A stretch of 64,000 bases of DNA from Neobacillus sp. PS3-40. GTDB taxonomy: Bacteria > Bacillota > Bacilli > Bacillales > Cytobacillaceae. A program made the translations under genes and the position numbers. Positions 17,078 to 26,255 of the stretch are shown here, one piece after another (position 1 is the stretch's first letter; every line of letters begins with the position of its first letter). The stretch is taken from contig NZ_CP133266.1 of NCBI RefSeq assembly GCF_030915485.1, forward strand, positions 3,910,001 through 3,974,000. Direction: 5' to 3'. The notes under the pieces are model-generated. The model ran no database searches. It had not been told where the DNA came from and saw nothing but the letters and a program-made list of their open reading frames with translations.

Positions 17078-17635
17078 ATGAGCATTGTAAAGTTTTGTAA
17101 TATAGAAGTAGAACGAATAATATTAAGGAAATTTAAGGAATCTGATGCAGAAGTGTTTTTTAAGTACAGGACCAATCCTAAAGTAGCCTTATATCAAGGA
17201 GAAGGATGGGGGGATTATAAATTTGAGCAAGCAGTGAAATTTGTAAAAGAGCAAATGAATTGTGAACCTGGCATTCCCGGTAATTGGTTTCAGATTGCGA
17301 TTGAATTAAAGGAAAACAGAAACCTGATTGGAGATTGTGCAATACACACTTTGCCACAAGACACAAATCAAGTAGAAATAGGTTTTACAATAAATCCAAT
17401 GTATCAAAATAAAGGATTTGGAACAGAGGCAATTAAATGCCTATTAGAATATATATTCAATGTATTAAATAAACATAGGGTTATTGCTATAACAGAAGTT
17501 AGGAATAATAATTCTATTAAATTACTTGAGAAGATTGGAATGAGAAAGGAAGGCCACTTTATTAAAAATGCATGGTATAAAGAAGAATATACAGATGAAT
17601 ACTTGTTTGCAATGCTAAAGGAAGAGTGGAAATGA
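17078..17635 (+). CDS. GNAT acetyltransferase, RimJ/RimL type
   Basis: The 185-residue protein is of the Acetyltransf_3 group: LRKFKESDAEVFFKYRTNPKVALYQGE near the N-terminus, IGFTINPMYQNKGFGTEAIKCLLEY as the acetyl-CoA binding block, and NNNSIKLLEKIGMRKEGHF. Members acetylate ribosomal protein N-termini or small amines; the target is unknown. ATG 17078 is supported by AAGAGGAGATAGAG upstream; a longer frame from 17018 lacks a ribosome site. Codon use is notably AT-rich. Confidence 0.87.
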   Translation: MSIVKFCNIEVERIILRKFKESDAEVFFKYRTNPKVALYQGEGWGDYKFEQAVKFVKEQMNCEPGIPGNWFQIAIELKENRNLIGDCAIHTLPQDTNQVEIGFTINPMYQNKGFGTEAIKCLLEYIFNVLNKHRVIAITEVRNNNSIKLLEKIGMRKEGHFIKNAWYKEEYTDEYLFAMLKEEWK

Positions 17636-17850
17636 TAGGCAATATGCTTATATATGGAACAAAGATTATTTTCTTGTTCAAGGGGCTTTAGTTTAATAAG
17701 ACACATATGTCATATGGAAAAACGCTTGGATATGATCGGAATCGGTTCTTTAATATCATAGAATAAATTGAAATTTAAACGTGAAGGAATAAAAGAGCAA
17801 GTGTGCTGGGAATAAAAATTAAATGACTATTTTGGAACATGATATGTTTC

Positions 17851-17872
17851 AAAAAAAAAGCGCTTATGCGCT
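17851..17872 (-). terminator. Minus-strand rho-independent terminator
   Basis: AGCGCATAAGCGCT followed by nine T on the minus strand, just past the stop of the 17892-18110 gene. Confidence 0.75.
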
Positions 17873-17891
17873 ATAAAAATTGAGCTTTTCC

Positions 17892-18110
17892 CTAAAAAAT
17901 TCCTCGTGGGCCTATTAACCGGAAAAGCGCAACAATCAGCGCTAAGCGGATAACTAATCGTACTAATTGGCCTCTAATTCGTGTTTGTAAAACAAGTGAA
18001 TCACTTCCAACAGATAAAAGGGTGCCTGTATATCTACCTTCTGTTGTTATGACTTCAACATCTTGTCCAACAAGCCGATAAGCATTGGATTTGAAATTTT
18101 CATTACTCAT
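17892..18110 (-). CDS. 72-aa small Sm-like protein (possible DUF2642-type)
   Basis: The small protein reads GQDVEVITTEGRYTGTLLSVGSDSLVLQT in its middle, the beta-strand pattern of Sm-like/DUF2642 Bacillus proteins, and ends in a basic, hydrophobic RLVIRLALIVALFRLIGPRGIF that could bind membrane. ATG 18110 follows GAGGGAGGTGAGAAAT. It is a stand-alone gene with its own terminator. The family assignment is tentative and the function unknown. Confidence 0.65.
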   Translation of the reverse strand: MSNENFKSNAYRLVGQDVEVITTEGRYTGTLLSVGSDSLVLQTRIRGQLVRLVIRLALIVALFRLIGPRGIF

Positions 18111-18346
18111 ATTTCTCACCTCCCTCTCTTGTTAGTAAATGCAGTTTTAGAAGAAATGAATGGACATTTATTAGAGTAAAAAAAAGTATTTTTAAAGAAA
18201 TCAAAAAACTGAAATAGATACGTACTAGACTCCACTACTTTAATTCACAACTACACTGGTAAACAGGTACCAACATTCTGGTATTATTAATACTATTCCA
18301 GGGAATATTCAATTTGTATATTATTAGAAGAAGAGGAGGTATTCAT

Positions 18347-19114
18347 ATGAATTTATCAGGGAACACGATTTTAATTACCGGAGGTGCTTCCGGTATTGGT
18401 TTAGCTTTTGCTGAACGATTTTTAAAAAAAGGGAACGAAGTGATTATTGTTGGACGTCGCGAAGAAAAACTTCAAGAGGCAAAAGCGAAATTTCCTCAAC
18501 TACATACAAGAGTTTGTAATGTTGCAAACAAGGAAGATCGCAAGGAGCTATATGAATGGGTGACAAGTAAATATCCACAAGTAAATATTTTGGTAAATAA
18601 CGCAGGAATTCAGCAAAGAGTGAATCTATTAAATGTGGATCAGGATTGGGATTATTACCAAAATGAAATCGCTATAAATGTCGAGGGCCCAATGCATCTA
18701 TCAATGCTGTTTATTCCTCATTTCAAAAAGCAGAAAGATACTGCTATTATCAATGTTTCTTCAGGCTTAGCCTTAATGCCTGGGGTGTGGGTGCCAATCT
18801 ATAGTGCTACAAAAGCAGCCATTAACTCCTTTACAGTTTCGTTAAGGCATCAATTGGCGCAAACAAGTATTGAAGTGATTGAAATCTTCCCTCCAGCGGT
18901 TAATACAGATTTAGGTGGTGCTGGCCTACATACATTTGGTGCACCACTAAACGACTTTGCAAATTCGATTTTTCAAGGATTTGAAAATGGTGAGCTTGAA
19001 ATAGGCTATGGTGGAACAGAAAATAGGCTTAAGGGTTCAAGGGAAGAAAATCTACATGGGGCAAAAATGGCTTGGGAAGGCTTCTTGAAAAATAATCCTG
19101 ATTTTATAAGCTAG
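18347..19114 (+). CDS. Short-chain dehydrogenase/reductase, DltE-like
   Basis: The 255-residue SDR has ITGGASGIGLAFAERF, NNAGIQQRV, NVSSGLALMPG and YSATKAA with its catalytic Tyr/Lys. The AGIQ and FPPAVNTDLGG segments resemble DltE of B. subtilis, a dehydrogenase of unknown role encoded by the dlt operon there; no dlt genes are near here. ATG 18347 is preceded by AGAGGAGGTATTC. A terminator follows at 19236. Confidence 0.88.
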   Translation: MNLSGNTILITGGASGIGLAFAERFLKKGNEVIIVGRREEKLQEAKAKFPQLHTRVCNVANKEDRKELYEWVTSKYPQVNILVNNAGIQQRVNLLNVDQDWDYYQNEIAINVEGPMHLSMLFIPHFKKQKDTAIINVSSGLALMPGVWVPIYSATKAAINSFTVSLRHQLAQTSIEVIEIFPPAVNTDLGGAGLHTFGAPLNDFANSIFQGFENGELEIGYGGTENRLKGSREENLHGAKMAWEGFLKNNPDFIS

Positions 19115-19235
19115 GTGAGGTGCAGGGGTACTCCAGAATAGGATCTCAGAACACAATATTCCTTGCTGTACGTATCGTCCATGAATAATTTACCCTAACC
19201 CTCTATAGGTATGGATAATTTATGTATTTTGGATA

Positions 19236-19277
19236 TAAAAAAAGCACTTCACCAATAAATGGAAAGTGTTTTTTTAT
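19236..19277 (+). terminator. Bidirectional terminator
   Basis: AAAAAAAGCACTT pairs with AAAGTGTTTTTTT; A and T runs flank the stem, so it could also serve the minus-strand gene at 19357. Confidence 0.75.
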
Positions 19278-19356
19278 TTGTATATCATGTTACATAATGA
19301 ACAAGTAAGATGATACCTTTTAAAGGATGTAAGAATTAGTTCAAATAAGCCATTTA

Positions 19357-19842
19357 TTATTGCTTGAAGGCCCGAATAAAAGTGTCCTGTTCAGAAGCAT
19401 TATCGCTTCCTTCGCTAATTGTGTAAATTTCGATTGATGGTTTAAAACTCTTACTGCTTTTTTCATAAAACTTTGTAAATTCCACATGATATTCTATCTT
19501 TTTGTCGTCTACCATAATACCTGTACCATCTTCCTTGATTGGCAGCGAAATGACCTTCGTATCTTTTCCTTTTTGCGCAATCGTTATGGTATATGCATTC
19601 TTTTTATCTCCATTTGCGATTGTAATGTGGATGGAATTATCGTCTTGCCCGATCCAAGTTCCAACGTACGTATTAAAATTCTTTTCTTTATCCACTTTAG
19701 TTGCAGTTGCTGCTGCTTCCACTTTTACCTCTTTTTCTTTTTTTGCATCATCATGCTTCATTTTTTCGCTCGAAAGCCAACTAGCCCCAGCCATGAATAT
19801 AAGCCCTAAAAAAACGGCGAATATAATTTTTTTATAATTCAA
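19357..19842 (-). CDS. Membrane-anchored 161-aa hypothetical protein
   Basis: The product starts with a hydrophobic segment (IIFAVFLGLIFMAGASWL), a Lys/Glu-rich linker (HDDAKKEKEVKVEAAAT), then a beta-rich domain containing YVGTWIGQDDNSIHITI and KVISLPIKEDG. The domain pattern looks like an exported lipocalin- or DUF-type barrel, but I cannot name it. There is no lipobox Cys, so it is probably an uncleaved anchor. The start is TTG 19842 with AAAGGAGGGTG seven bases upstream. Confidence 0.7.
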   Translation of the reverse strand: MNYKKIIFAVFLGLIFMAGASWLSSEKMKHDDAKKEKEVKVEAAATATKVDKEKNFNTYVGTWIGQDDNSIHITIANGDKKNAYTITIAQKGKDTKVISLPIKEDGTGIMVDDKKIEYHVEFTKFYEKSSKSFKPSIEIYTISEGSDNASEQDTFIRAFKQ

Positions 19843-19996
19843 AGCACACCCTCCTTTTTTATCAGTTCATTTATTTTTTTATATTTAAAAACGAAAAGCC
19901 CTTTATTTGTACTACTTTATGCTTGAGAAAAGCAATTATGATTACCACTAGAATCAAAATAAAGGAGAATAAGTGAGCAAAATCAACGGGATCTAA

Positions 19997-20474
19997 AACG
20001 AAAAACCAACGAAACTAGAATTCTATGAAGGTAACAAATTTGAAGAGAAAATTCACATTTTAAAAATAACGGATGCAATGAAAATGGCTTCCGATAACAC
20101 CCATTTTGTCCTTTCATCACCAAATAATTACAGCTTAATTATACTATATTTACTTTCGTGTGATACCTTTATCCAGTTGTGGAATCGCATTTTTAAGGGG
20201 AAAAACGCAAAGTGTAATAAATTTGTAAAAATATATCTAGGAAATTTCTATCGAAATCATTTTTGGTTACTGAAAGTTTATAAATACTTCCATTAACACT
20301 ATGAAGAAGTAATATATTCTAACAATATTAATCGAGATAGTTTGTTTCAGATTACTTTCTTTTTAGTGAATATTAACGGCCTAAGTGACATGGATCATGA
20401 AGACCGTCATAAAGTCGACTTACAATGGTTTCATACTGGGGGAGGAAAGACGGAAGCTTACCTAGGTATTGCCA
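19997..20474 (+). pseudogene. Decayed helicase gene fragment (DrmA-like ATPase)
   Basis: One frame can be followed from 19997 to 20474 with a single stop at 20294-20296. Its end reads FQITFFLVNINGLSDMDHEDR and VDLQWFHTGGGKTEAYLGIA, the Walker A region typical of large superfamily 2 helicases such as DrmA of DISARM-like defence loci (usual form WFPTGGGKTEAYLGL). The Pro after WF is replaced by His. The N-terminal part is unrecognised. The frame stops where repeat module C begins. Assignment to DrmA is inference; the Walker A is directly visible. Confidence 0.5.
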
Positions 20475-20620
20475 CAGAAAGGCCCCAATAAGCAGGAGAT
20501 CATTGTTTATCCGCCAAAAATCCACTATCATCCGTCAAACTAATTGGTTTATCCGTCAAAAGTTTATTATATCCGTCAAAACAATGGATATATCCTTCAA
20601 ACGAATTTATCCGATAATTA
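20475..20620. repeat. Module C1: leader plus six TTTATCCGTCAAA-like motifs
   Basis: A leader CAGAAAGGCCCCAATAAGCA begins the module and also starts module C2 (23708). ATCCG/ATCCT cores lie at 20509, 20530, 20551, 20571, 20592 and 20609: spacings 21, 21, 20, 21 and 17. Most are in the context TTATCCGTCAAA. The module abuts the helicase remnant. Confidence 0.85.
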
Positions 20621-20666
20621 CCTTGCAAATTGAATAGAAAAAGCTTAGATAAGGTTCATTTTATGC

Positions 20667-20775
20667 AATCTCAGCGTCAGGCACCGTCCGTGGACAAATT
20701 GAAAGATTTGTATGTGTGGGATGAATTTTAGGTGCGAGCTCTGATGGATGCTCTACAGCAAGTTAATAAAACTTT
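20667..20775. repeat. Dispersed repeat D, copy 1
   Basis: The ~110-base block beginning AATCTCAGCGTCAGGCACCG and ending GTTAATAAAACTTTGGTGC is repeated with about 90% identity at 23820-23930. In both places it follows a C module. Confidence 0.85.
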
Positions 20776-20831
20776 GGTGCCTGACCCCCATCACGTTAAA
20801 GCATTAACCTAGGGGGAGCAGGCACCATTTT
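20776..20831 (+). terminator. GGTGCCTGACCCCC ... GGCACC palindrome with T run
   Basis: GGTGCCTG.CCCCC (20776 on) pairs with GGGGGAGCAGGCACC (ending 20826), followed by ATTTTT. It has the form of a terminator but no gene precedes it closely. Confidence 0.7.
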
Positions 20832-21796
20832 TCGGTTCGGAGAGTAAAGCAACTTATCATAACTACAAAAAAGCGATAGACCATTTCATATTGATTATTG
20901 CTTTGCTTCAAAAAAAATTCTTCAAGGTACTAAGAATTTTTATATTGGAGAAAGCACAGAATGGGGTAAATTTAGTGATCATTTAGAGGTTGAAGTGTAA
21001 TTACTTCCTGTCCTAAATCCCAAATATGACCATTTTAGGAAAAGTAGTGCTTAACGTAAATGAAAAGTACTAAATCTAATAATAAAATTCAACATGAAGG
21101 ATTGCTTACGGATATCATTGGTGCCTCCCTCCCGACACATTAAACCATTAACACAGGTGGGGTTTGGCACCATTTTTACAAATTTCTTACCGTATTGTTC
21201 TTTCTTTATTTTAGAAACAAACTCAAATGAATACTCTCCATATTTTGATCAGGAAAAAGTTAGGTAATAGGGCAGCCCCTTCCCAAAATTCCTATAGTGT
21301 CTGGTACGCCCAAAATAATCTTGTTTCACAAAAAAAGTTCCACAGGAATTTTTACCGAGCTCTAAGGATCGAAATATAAATTAAAAAGGTGCCGGAACCA
21401 TAGAAGTGTTACATATTAACGAACTTGATATAAGTTCATGGGTTTTTAAACTTTAATCGGTGTACAGGTATTATATAATTTGATAGTATTAATTTTGTTA
21501 TTTTAGTAATTTATTCCTATTATTAGGTTAAAAGTTACACTATGAATGCAATTCTATTTAAATATTCATAATTCAAAGTAACTATAGCCTGCCATGTACT
21601 TAAGTTAAAATCACGCAAGACCTATTAATAAAAGAGGTGATTAAGCTGTTTGTGTAATGATTCAAAAGGTGTTGGCAACTGTAGATTGGTGGTTTTATTG
21701 GATATTTCCAAGTTAAGATGCGAATAGTTATATATCAAAATTTTTAAAAATAGAAGATATTCATTTTTGGGATCTGTTTTAAATTATTGGAGGTAT
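20832..21796. other. Gene-poor interval with decayed sequence
   Basis: No intact gene is seen. A second GGTGCC ... GGCACC palindrome with a T run occupies 21120-21177. A short frame ending FYIGESTEWGKFSDHLEVEV near 20940-21000 may be a piece of a lost gene. The last ~250 bases are AT-rich and should hold the promoter of the chemotaxis receptor; I see no riboswitch. Confidence 0.5.
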
Positions 21797-23440
21797 ATGA
21801 TGGGCTTTTTTCTTTCATTGAATTTATCAAAAAAATTAGTTTTAACAGTTAGTTTCTTATTATCTTTACTTATTGCTATATTTACCATTGATTCCTATCA
21901 AAATTACAAAAATATGATGATTGATCAGAAAAAATCTCAAGCACTTAGGGTGATCCAAACAGTTGACGCAACTTTAAATAGTAATGTGACACCACAGATA
22001 TTTCAAGAAAATTTAAATCGACTAAAATCACTTCAAAAAGATATTGAAGAATTTGATGTTTACCAACTAGATGGAGAAACTGCAATTGCTTCTATTGATC
22101 CGAAAAATATTGGAAAAAAAGCGGATCCTGAAGATTTGAAGGCTGCCAAACAAGATAAAGAAGTAATAATTATTGAAGCGGATACCATTGATGTTACCGC
22201 ACCTTTTCATGTGAATGGCGAAACCAATTTTGTCGCAGGTGTTAAATTTTCAATGAGTAATGAATTAAGAGAGATTAATCGTAGTCTTATAAAACTTCTA
22301 ATGCTTGGATTGGGTTTGATCCTGGCAGGAATTATTTTGACATTAGTTTTTACCAAAAGACTGATCACTCGCCCACTTTTAGCAGTAAATAAGCAGTTAA
22401 AGGAAATTGCTGATGGTGAGGGTGATCTTACTCGTGAAATAAATTTAAAATCAAATGATGAGATAGGCCAATTGGCTCAATCCTTTAATAAAATGAGCGG
22501 TAATCTGCGTAACATTATAATACAAGTAAAGAAAAATACTGAATTAGTGGCTACTTCAGCAGCACAATTAACTGCCAGTTCAGAGCAATCTAATAGAGCA
22601 AGTGAGCAAATTAATACGGCTATTCAAGAAGTAGCAAGCGGCTTAGAAAAACAAGTTGAGAGTGCTGTTAGTGCAAACCAAGTGGTAATGGAAATATCTC
22701 GTGGAATGGATCAAACCGCTTCTTCCATTCAAGCAGTAGCAGATTCTTCAGGAACTGCGAATGAGAAGGCTACAAATGGGAGGCAGTTGGTTATACAAAC
22801 AACGGAACAGATGAGTAAAGTACAAGATACTGTAAATCAAATTGCTCAGGTAGTTTTGACTCTTGGAAATAAAACTAAAGAAATTGACCAGATTATTGGT
22901 TTGATTACCCAAGTCGCGAGTCAAACTAATCTTTTAGCCCTCAATGCAGCCATTGAAGCTGCAAGAGCTGGAGAACATGGTAAGGGGTTTGCAGTAGTAG
23001 CAGATGAGGTTCGCAAATTAGCTGAACAATCGGCAAAAGCTACAGATCAAATTCGTCAATTGATTGAAGAAATTCAGTCAGAATCTGATAAGGCAGTGTC
23101 TACTATGAATCAAGGCACTGAAGTGGTAAAACAAGGAATTGATATGGTGAAGCAAACTGGTGATTCGTTCAATAGTATCGTAAGGATGGTTCAAGATATT
23201 TCGGGACAATCGCAGGAAGTTTCAGCAATTGTAGAAGAATTTAATGCTAGTTCGATAAGCTTGGTTCAAGGTATGGAAGCCATTTCTAATATTTCTATAC
23301 AATCCTCTGGAAATACGCAAAATGTTGCAGCAACAGTAGAAGAACAAACTGCATCTATGGAGGAAATTACAATTTCAGCAACTTCACTCTCTAAAATGGC
23401 AGAAGAACTACAAGAAGCAGTTGGAAAGTTTAAAGTGTAA
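21797..23440 (+). CDS. Methyl-accepting chemotaxis protein
   Basis: The 547-residue receptor has a first membrane helix at about 12-33, an extracytoplasmic sensor of ~135 residues, a second helix ([18 protein letters not shown]), a HAMP domain ([31 protein letters not shown]) and a C-terminal signalling domain. The hairpin tip sequence [37 protein letters not shown] is fully conserved, so it should couple to CheA/CheW. The ligand is unknown. ATG 21797 follows TTGGAGGTAT; a longer frame from 21767 lacks a site. No che genes are near. Confidence 0.93.
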   Translation: MMGFFLSLNLSKKLVLTVSFLLSLLIAIFTIDSYQNYKNMMIDQKKSQALRVIQTVDATLNSNVTPQIFQENLNRLKSLQKDIEEFDVYQLDGETAIASIDPKNIGKKADPEDLKAAKQDKEVIIIEADTIDVTAPFHVNGETNFVAGVKFSMSNELREINRSLIKLLMLGLGLILAGIILTLVFTKRLITRPLLAVNKQLKEIADGEGDLTREINLKSNDEIGQLAQSFNKMSGNLRNIIIQVKKNTELVATSAAQLTASSEQSNRASEQINTAIQEVASGLEKQVESAVSANQVVMEISRGMDQTASSIQAVADSSGTANEKATNGRQLVIQTTEQMSKVQDTVNQIAQVVLTLGNKTKEIDQIIGLITQVASQTNLLALNAAIEAARAGEHGKGFAVVADEVRKLAEQSAKATDQIRQLIEEIQSESDKAVSTMNQGTEVVKQGIDMVKQTGDSFNSIVRMVQDISGQSQEVSAIVEEFNASSISLVQGMEAISNISIQSSGNTQNVAATVEEQTASMEEITISATSLSKMAEELQEAVGKFKV

Positions 23441-23449
23441 TTGGAAAAA

Positions 23450-23660
23450 GGTGCCGAAAAAAGTGGCCTTTCACCACATATGGTGGTGGAAGGGGACTAG
23501 TGAGGGTTTAACATGTTTGTGTGTCTGCACTCTCTGGTGTAGTAACAGATTAGTGTACTTGGTGTCAGCAAAGGAGCCTATGAATCTTGAATCTAATTTT
23601 GGTGCCATACCCCCACTACATTAAAGCGTTAGCATAGGTGGGATCAGGCACCATTTTTTC
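23450..23660. repeat. Dispersed repeat E, copy 1
   Basis: About 210 bases containing GGTTTAACATGTTTGTGTG, CTGCACTCTCTGGTGTAGTA and CCTATGAATCTTGAATCTAA and closing with a GGTGCC ... GGCACC palindrome and T run (23601-23658). Related copies lie at 32797-33012 and 33727-33926. Confidence 0.82.
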
Positions 23661-23707
23661 GATACGTTAAAGCAAAAATATTGGTGGTGCCAGGCACTTT
23701 TTTCCCC

Positions 23708-23816
23708 AGAAAGGCCCCGATAAGCAGGAGATCATTGTTTATCCGTCAAAAAAACACTTTTATCCGTCAAACTAATTGGTTTATCCGTCAAAAATTTATT
23801 ATATCCGTCAAAACAA
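23708..23816. repeat. Module C2: leader plus four TTTATCCGTCAAA motifs
   Basis: The leader CAGAAAGGCCCCGATAAGCA is shared with C1. ATCCGTCAAA cores start at 23741, 23762, 23783 and 23803 (21, 21 and 20 apart). It joins directly to repeat D. Confidence 0.88.
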
Positions 23817-23819
23817 TGT

Positions 23820-23930
23820 AATCTCAGCGTCAGGCACTGTCCGTGGGCAAATTGAAAGATATGTATGTGTGGGATGGATTTTAAGTGAGATCTGATGGAT
23901 GATCTACACATGTTAATAAAACTTTGGTGC
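23820..23930. repeat. Dispersed repeat D, copy 2
   Basis: Same block as 20667-20775, with small deletions; it ends GTTAATAAAACTTTGGTGCG and lacks the intact palindrome that follows copy 1. Confidence 0.82.
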
Positions 23931-23950
23931 GACACGTTAAAGCGTTAAGA

Positions 23951-24369
23951 TAGAGATTAAAATTAATAAATAAGCTTTGATATAGTTAGGAAGGCTGATA
24001 ATCTACTGCTGAAGTTAACTTTTTATAAGCTTTTGAATTTTTTGGACAAGGGAGTCCCAACTGGTGCACAGCAACTATCCGTTGAAATCAACAGGCAGGT
24101 TTAGTATAGCCTATCGAAAAAAGAGATATATTTTAAGTTGTTTTATCGATAATATGAATGATAATTGGGTTTTTTATTATTTATAATGTTATTAGCTCAA
24201 CATTTGCCAATCTATTTTCAATATATTTATGATTAGTTTTTTATTTATATATAGTTGGGCAAGGTAAAGACAAGTCGTAGGGAGGTTACTCTTTTATAAT
24301 TTAACAGAATAAGTGTTTTTTTTTTTGTTTTAAAAAATTGTCGAAAAATGTAAAAGGGAGAGAAATAAC
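23951..24369. other. Upstream region of the ydj/ynj-like operon
   Basis: AT-rich and without genes. It holds GAAATCAACAGGCAGGTTTA (24085 region), a phrase that recurs at 35706 and 36662, and the ribosome site AAAGGGAG before 24370. I see no clear operator or riboswitch. Confidence 0.5.
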
Positions 24370-25071
24370 ATGAAATTAAGAAATAATTATTTTAAACTGT
24401 TCATTTTAGCTATTATTGCAGTTTTTGGTTTAGCTGCCTGTTCTTCAAATACAACTCAACCAGCTAAAAAAAATAACAAGGAAAAAGTTCAGGAAGTAAG
24501 TAAGGATAATCCTATTTATGTTGATAAGAAAAATAAAGTAGTTAAAGTTTATGCAACGGTTAATGGGAAGTATTTAGTAACCCCAACTCGTCACGGATTA
24601 AATTGGGTTGGAGGAGCATATGGTGACCAAGCAGTATTAAAAGCTTATGCCAACCCGTTAAAGTTTAATGAAGCATTGATTGAGATTGGCGGAGTTCCTG
24701 CTGTCGAAAAAGGCGGCGATACAAGCAAAGAGTTTAAGATTACTGCTGATGGCGGCAAGGTTATCAAAGGGGACCAAGTAAAGGTGTCTATTACTTGGGC
24801 AGATGCGAAAAAAGTGTATGACATCAATGAAGTAATGGTTGATTCGACTGGAAAGAACCTAGATTATCGTTTTGGTGGCAACTATGACACACAAATGGCA
24901 AAAATGACTGGCTGCTATATGTGTTTTGATAGCTGTCCTGCTGGTATTACAAGTAATGCAAATCAACCTGTCGGTACATTCCAAAGTGGAAAAGCACAAT
25001 TCCATGGCAATGCGAAAGTCCTTCCTAAGGATGGTACTCCTGTTGTCTTAACTTATTCGATTGTGAAATAA
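24370..25071 (+). CDS. YdjY-like lipoprotein with Cys-rich motif
   Basis: The 233-residue precursor has a signal peptide ending at the lipobox LAAC (Cys about residue 24), a Lys-rich linker and a domain with NPIYVDKKNKVVKVYATVNGKY and PTRHGLNW, as in YdjY-type proteins. Near the C-terminus is GCYMCFDSCPAG, a CxxC...C cluster that could bind metal or be redox active. It opens the operon; the next gene starts 11 bases after its stop. In E. coli ydjY sits between two TVP38-family genes, as here it is beside one. Its role is unknown; I infer an outer-face redox or metal-binding partner of the selenoprotein system. Confidence 0.75.
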   Translation: MKLRNNYFKLFILAIIAVFGLAACSSNTTQPAKKNNKEKVQEVSKDNPIYVDKKNKVVKVYATVNGKYLVTPTRHGLNWVGGAYGDQAVLKAYANPLKFNEALIEIGGVPAVEKGGDTSKEFKITADGGKVIKGDQVKVSITWADAKKVYDINEVMVDSTGKNLDYRFGGNYDTQMAKMTGCYMCFDSCPAGITSNANQPVGTFQSGKAQFHGNAKVLPKDGTPVVLTYSIVK

Positions 25072-25082
25072 CAGGTGATATC

Positions 25083-26255
25083 ATGATAAATATAATGAAT
25101 ATTGTTATTCGATTAGCTGCAGCATTATTCCTATTCTTTCTGATTGGAATGGCGCTTGATCTGATCATCATTCAATCTACTTGGATTGATATGCGTTTCG
25201 ACAGTGAGTACTTTATAACGATTTCTATTTTGACGTGTCTATGGTTCTACTTTTTGAGTGTTTTTTTAAATGCTAAAAAATTTGCTTACTGGGAATCAAA
25301 ACGGAAAAGCATTGTGATTTCCATTCTCAGCATTGCTATTATCCTGTTCTTCACAATAAAAGATGGGAGTTTTACGATAATACCGGCATATGCAGCAAGA
25401 AAAGCATTGTTCCTAGAAGACGTTTTATCTTTAGATGGGATGAATAACCTTTTAATAATCATGTTTGTTTTAGGGCTTACAGCCCTTGTATTCTCCTTTA
25501 GTAAAGTACCAAAGCTCCAAAAAAAAGGTCCTAATAACTGGAATAACCTTTCAAGACTTCGAAAATTTGGGATGATGTTTTTATTTGGAATCATTACTTT
25601 CTTTTTGTTGCTCTACTTAGGACAGGGAGAAATCCAAGATTCGATTAATAAATCAATTAGCTTTTTAAAAGATGCTGATGTATTAGGGTTCAAGGATTAC
25701 TTACTTTCATTTGGGCCGCTTGCAGTAGTTGTTTCAGCCCTTTTAATGGTATTTCAATCCATTATTGCTCCGCTTCCGGCTTTCGTCATTACGTTTGCGA
25801 ATGGTCTTTTATTTGGCTGGGTTTTTGGTGCTGTTTTATCATGGAGCAGCGCCATGCTTGGTGCGATCATTTGTTTTTATATAGCTAAATTTTTAGGCAG
25901 GCCAGTTGTAGAGAAAATGGTAACGAAAAAAGCTTTAAGTTGGTGGGATCAATTTTTTGCCAAGTATGGAAAACAGGCTGTCTTTATTGCAAGGCTTTTA
26001 CCGATTGTATCCTTTGATTTGGTGAGCTATGCTGCAGGTGTAACATCTATTTCATTTTGGCAATTCTTTTGGGCTACAGGGCTGGGCCAATTGCCAGCAA
26101 CCATTCTGTATTCTTACCTAGGTCAAAATGCGACGAGCACTGTAAAAATCTTATTCTTTATGTTCACGATTGTGATTGCTTTAGCTGTAATCGGGATGAT
26201 TATTCGGCCTAAGTGGAAGGCAAAAGGCAAAAGCAAACAAGGAGATCATCTTTAA
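25083..26255 (+). CDS. TVP38/TMEM64 (VTT-domain) membrane protein
   Basis: The 390-residue protein has about five N-terminal helices in the first ~190 residues and a C-terminal VTT (SNARE-associated, DedA-like) domain at ~205-365. Signatures are FVITFANGLLFGWVFGAVLSWSSAMLGAIICFYIAKFLGR, FFAKYGKQAVFIARLLPIVSFDLVSYAAGVTSI and LPATILYSYLG. It resembles YdjX/YdjZ of E. coli, but the extra N-terminal half is not in those. VTT proteins are linked to lipid scrambling or transport. The stop overlaps the next ATG by one base, so translation is coupled. Confidence 0.88.
   Translation: MINIMNIVIRLAAALFLFFLIGMALDLIIIQSTWIDMRFDSEYFITISILTCLWFYFLSVFLNAKKFAYWESKRKSIVISILSIAIILFFTIKDGSFTIIPAYAARKALFLEDVLSLDGMNNLLIIMFVLGLTALVFSFSKVPKLQKKGPNNWNNLSRLRKFGMMFLFGIITFFLLLYLGQGEIQDSINKSISFLKDADVLGFKDYLLSFGPLAVVVSALLMVFQSIIAPLPAFVITFANGLLFGWVFGAVLSWSSAMLGAIICFYIAKFLGRPVVEKMVTKKALSWWDQFFAKYGKQAVFIARLLPIVSFDLVSYAAGVTSISFWQFFWATGLGQLPATILYSYLGQNATSTVKILFFMFTIVIALAVIGMIIRPKWKAKGKSKQGDHL

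Noticed and set aside
21480-21790. Cyclic-di-GMP riboswitch before the chemotaxis receptor
   Set aside because: None of the conserved core segments could be found.
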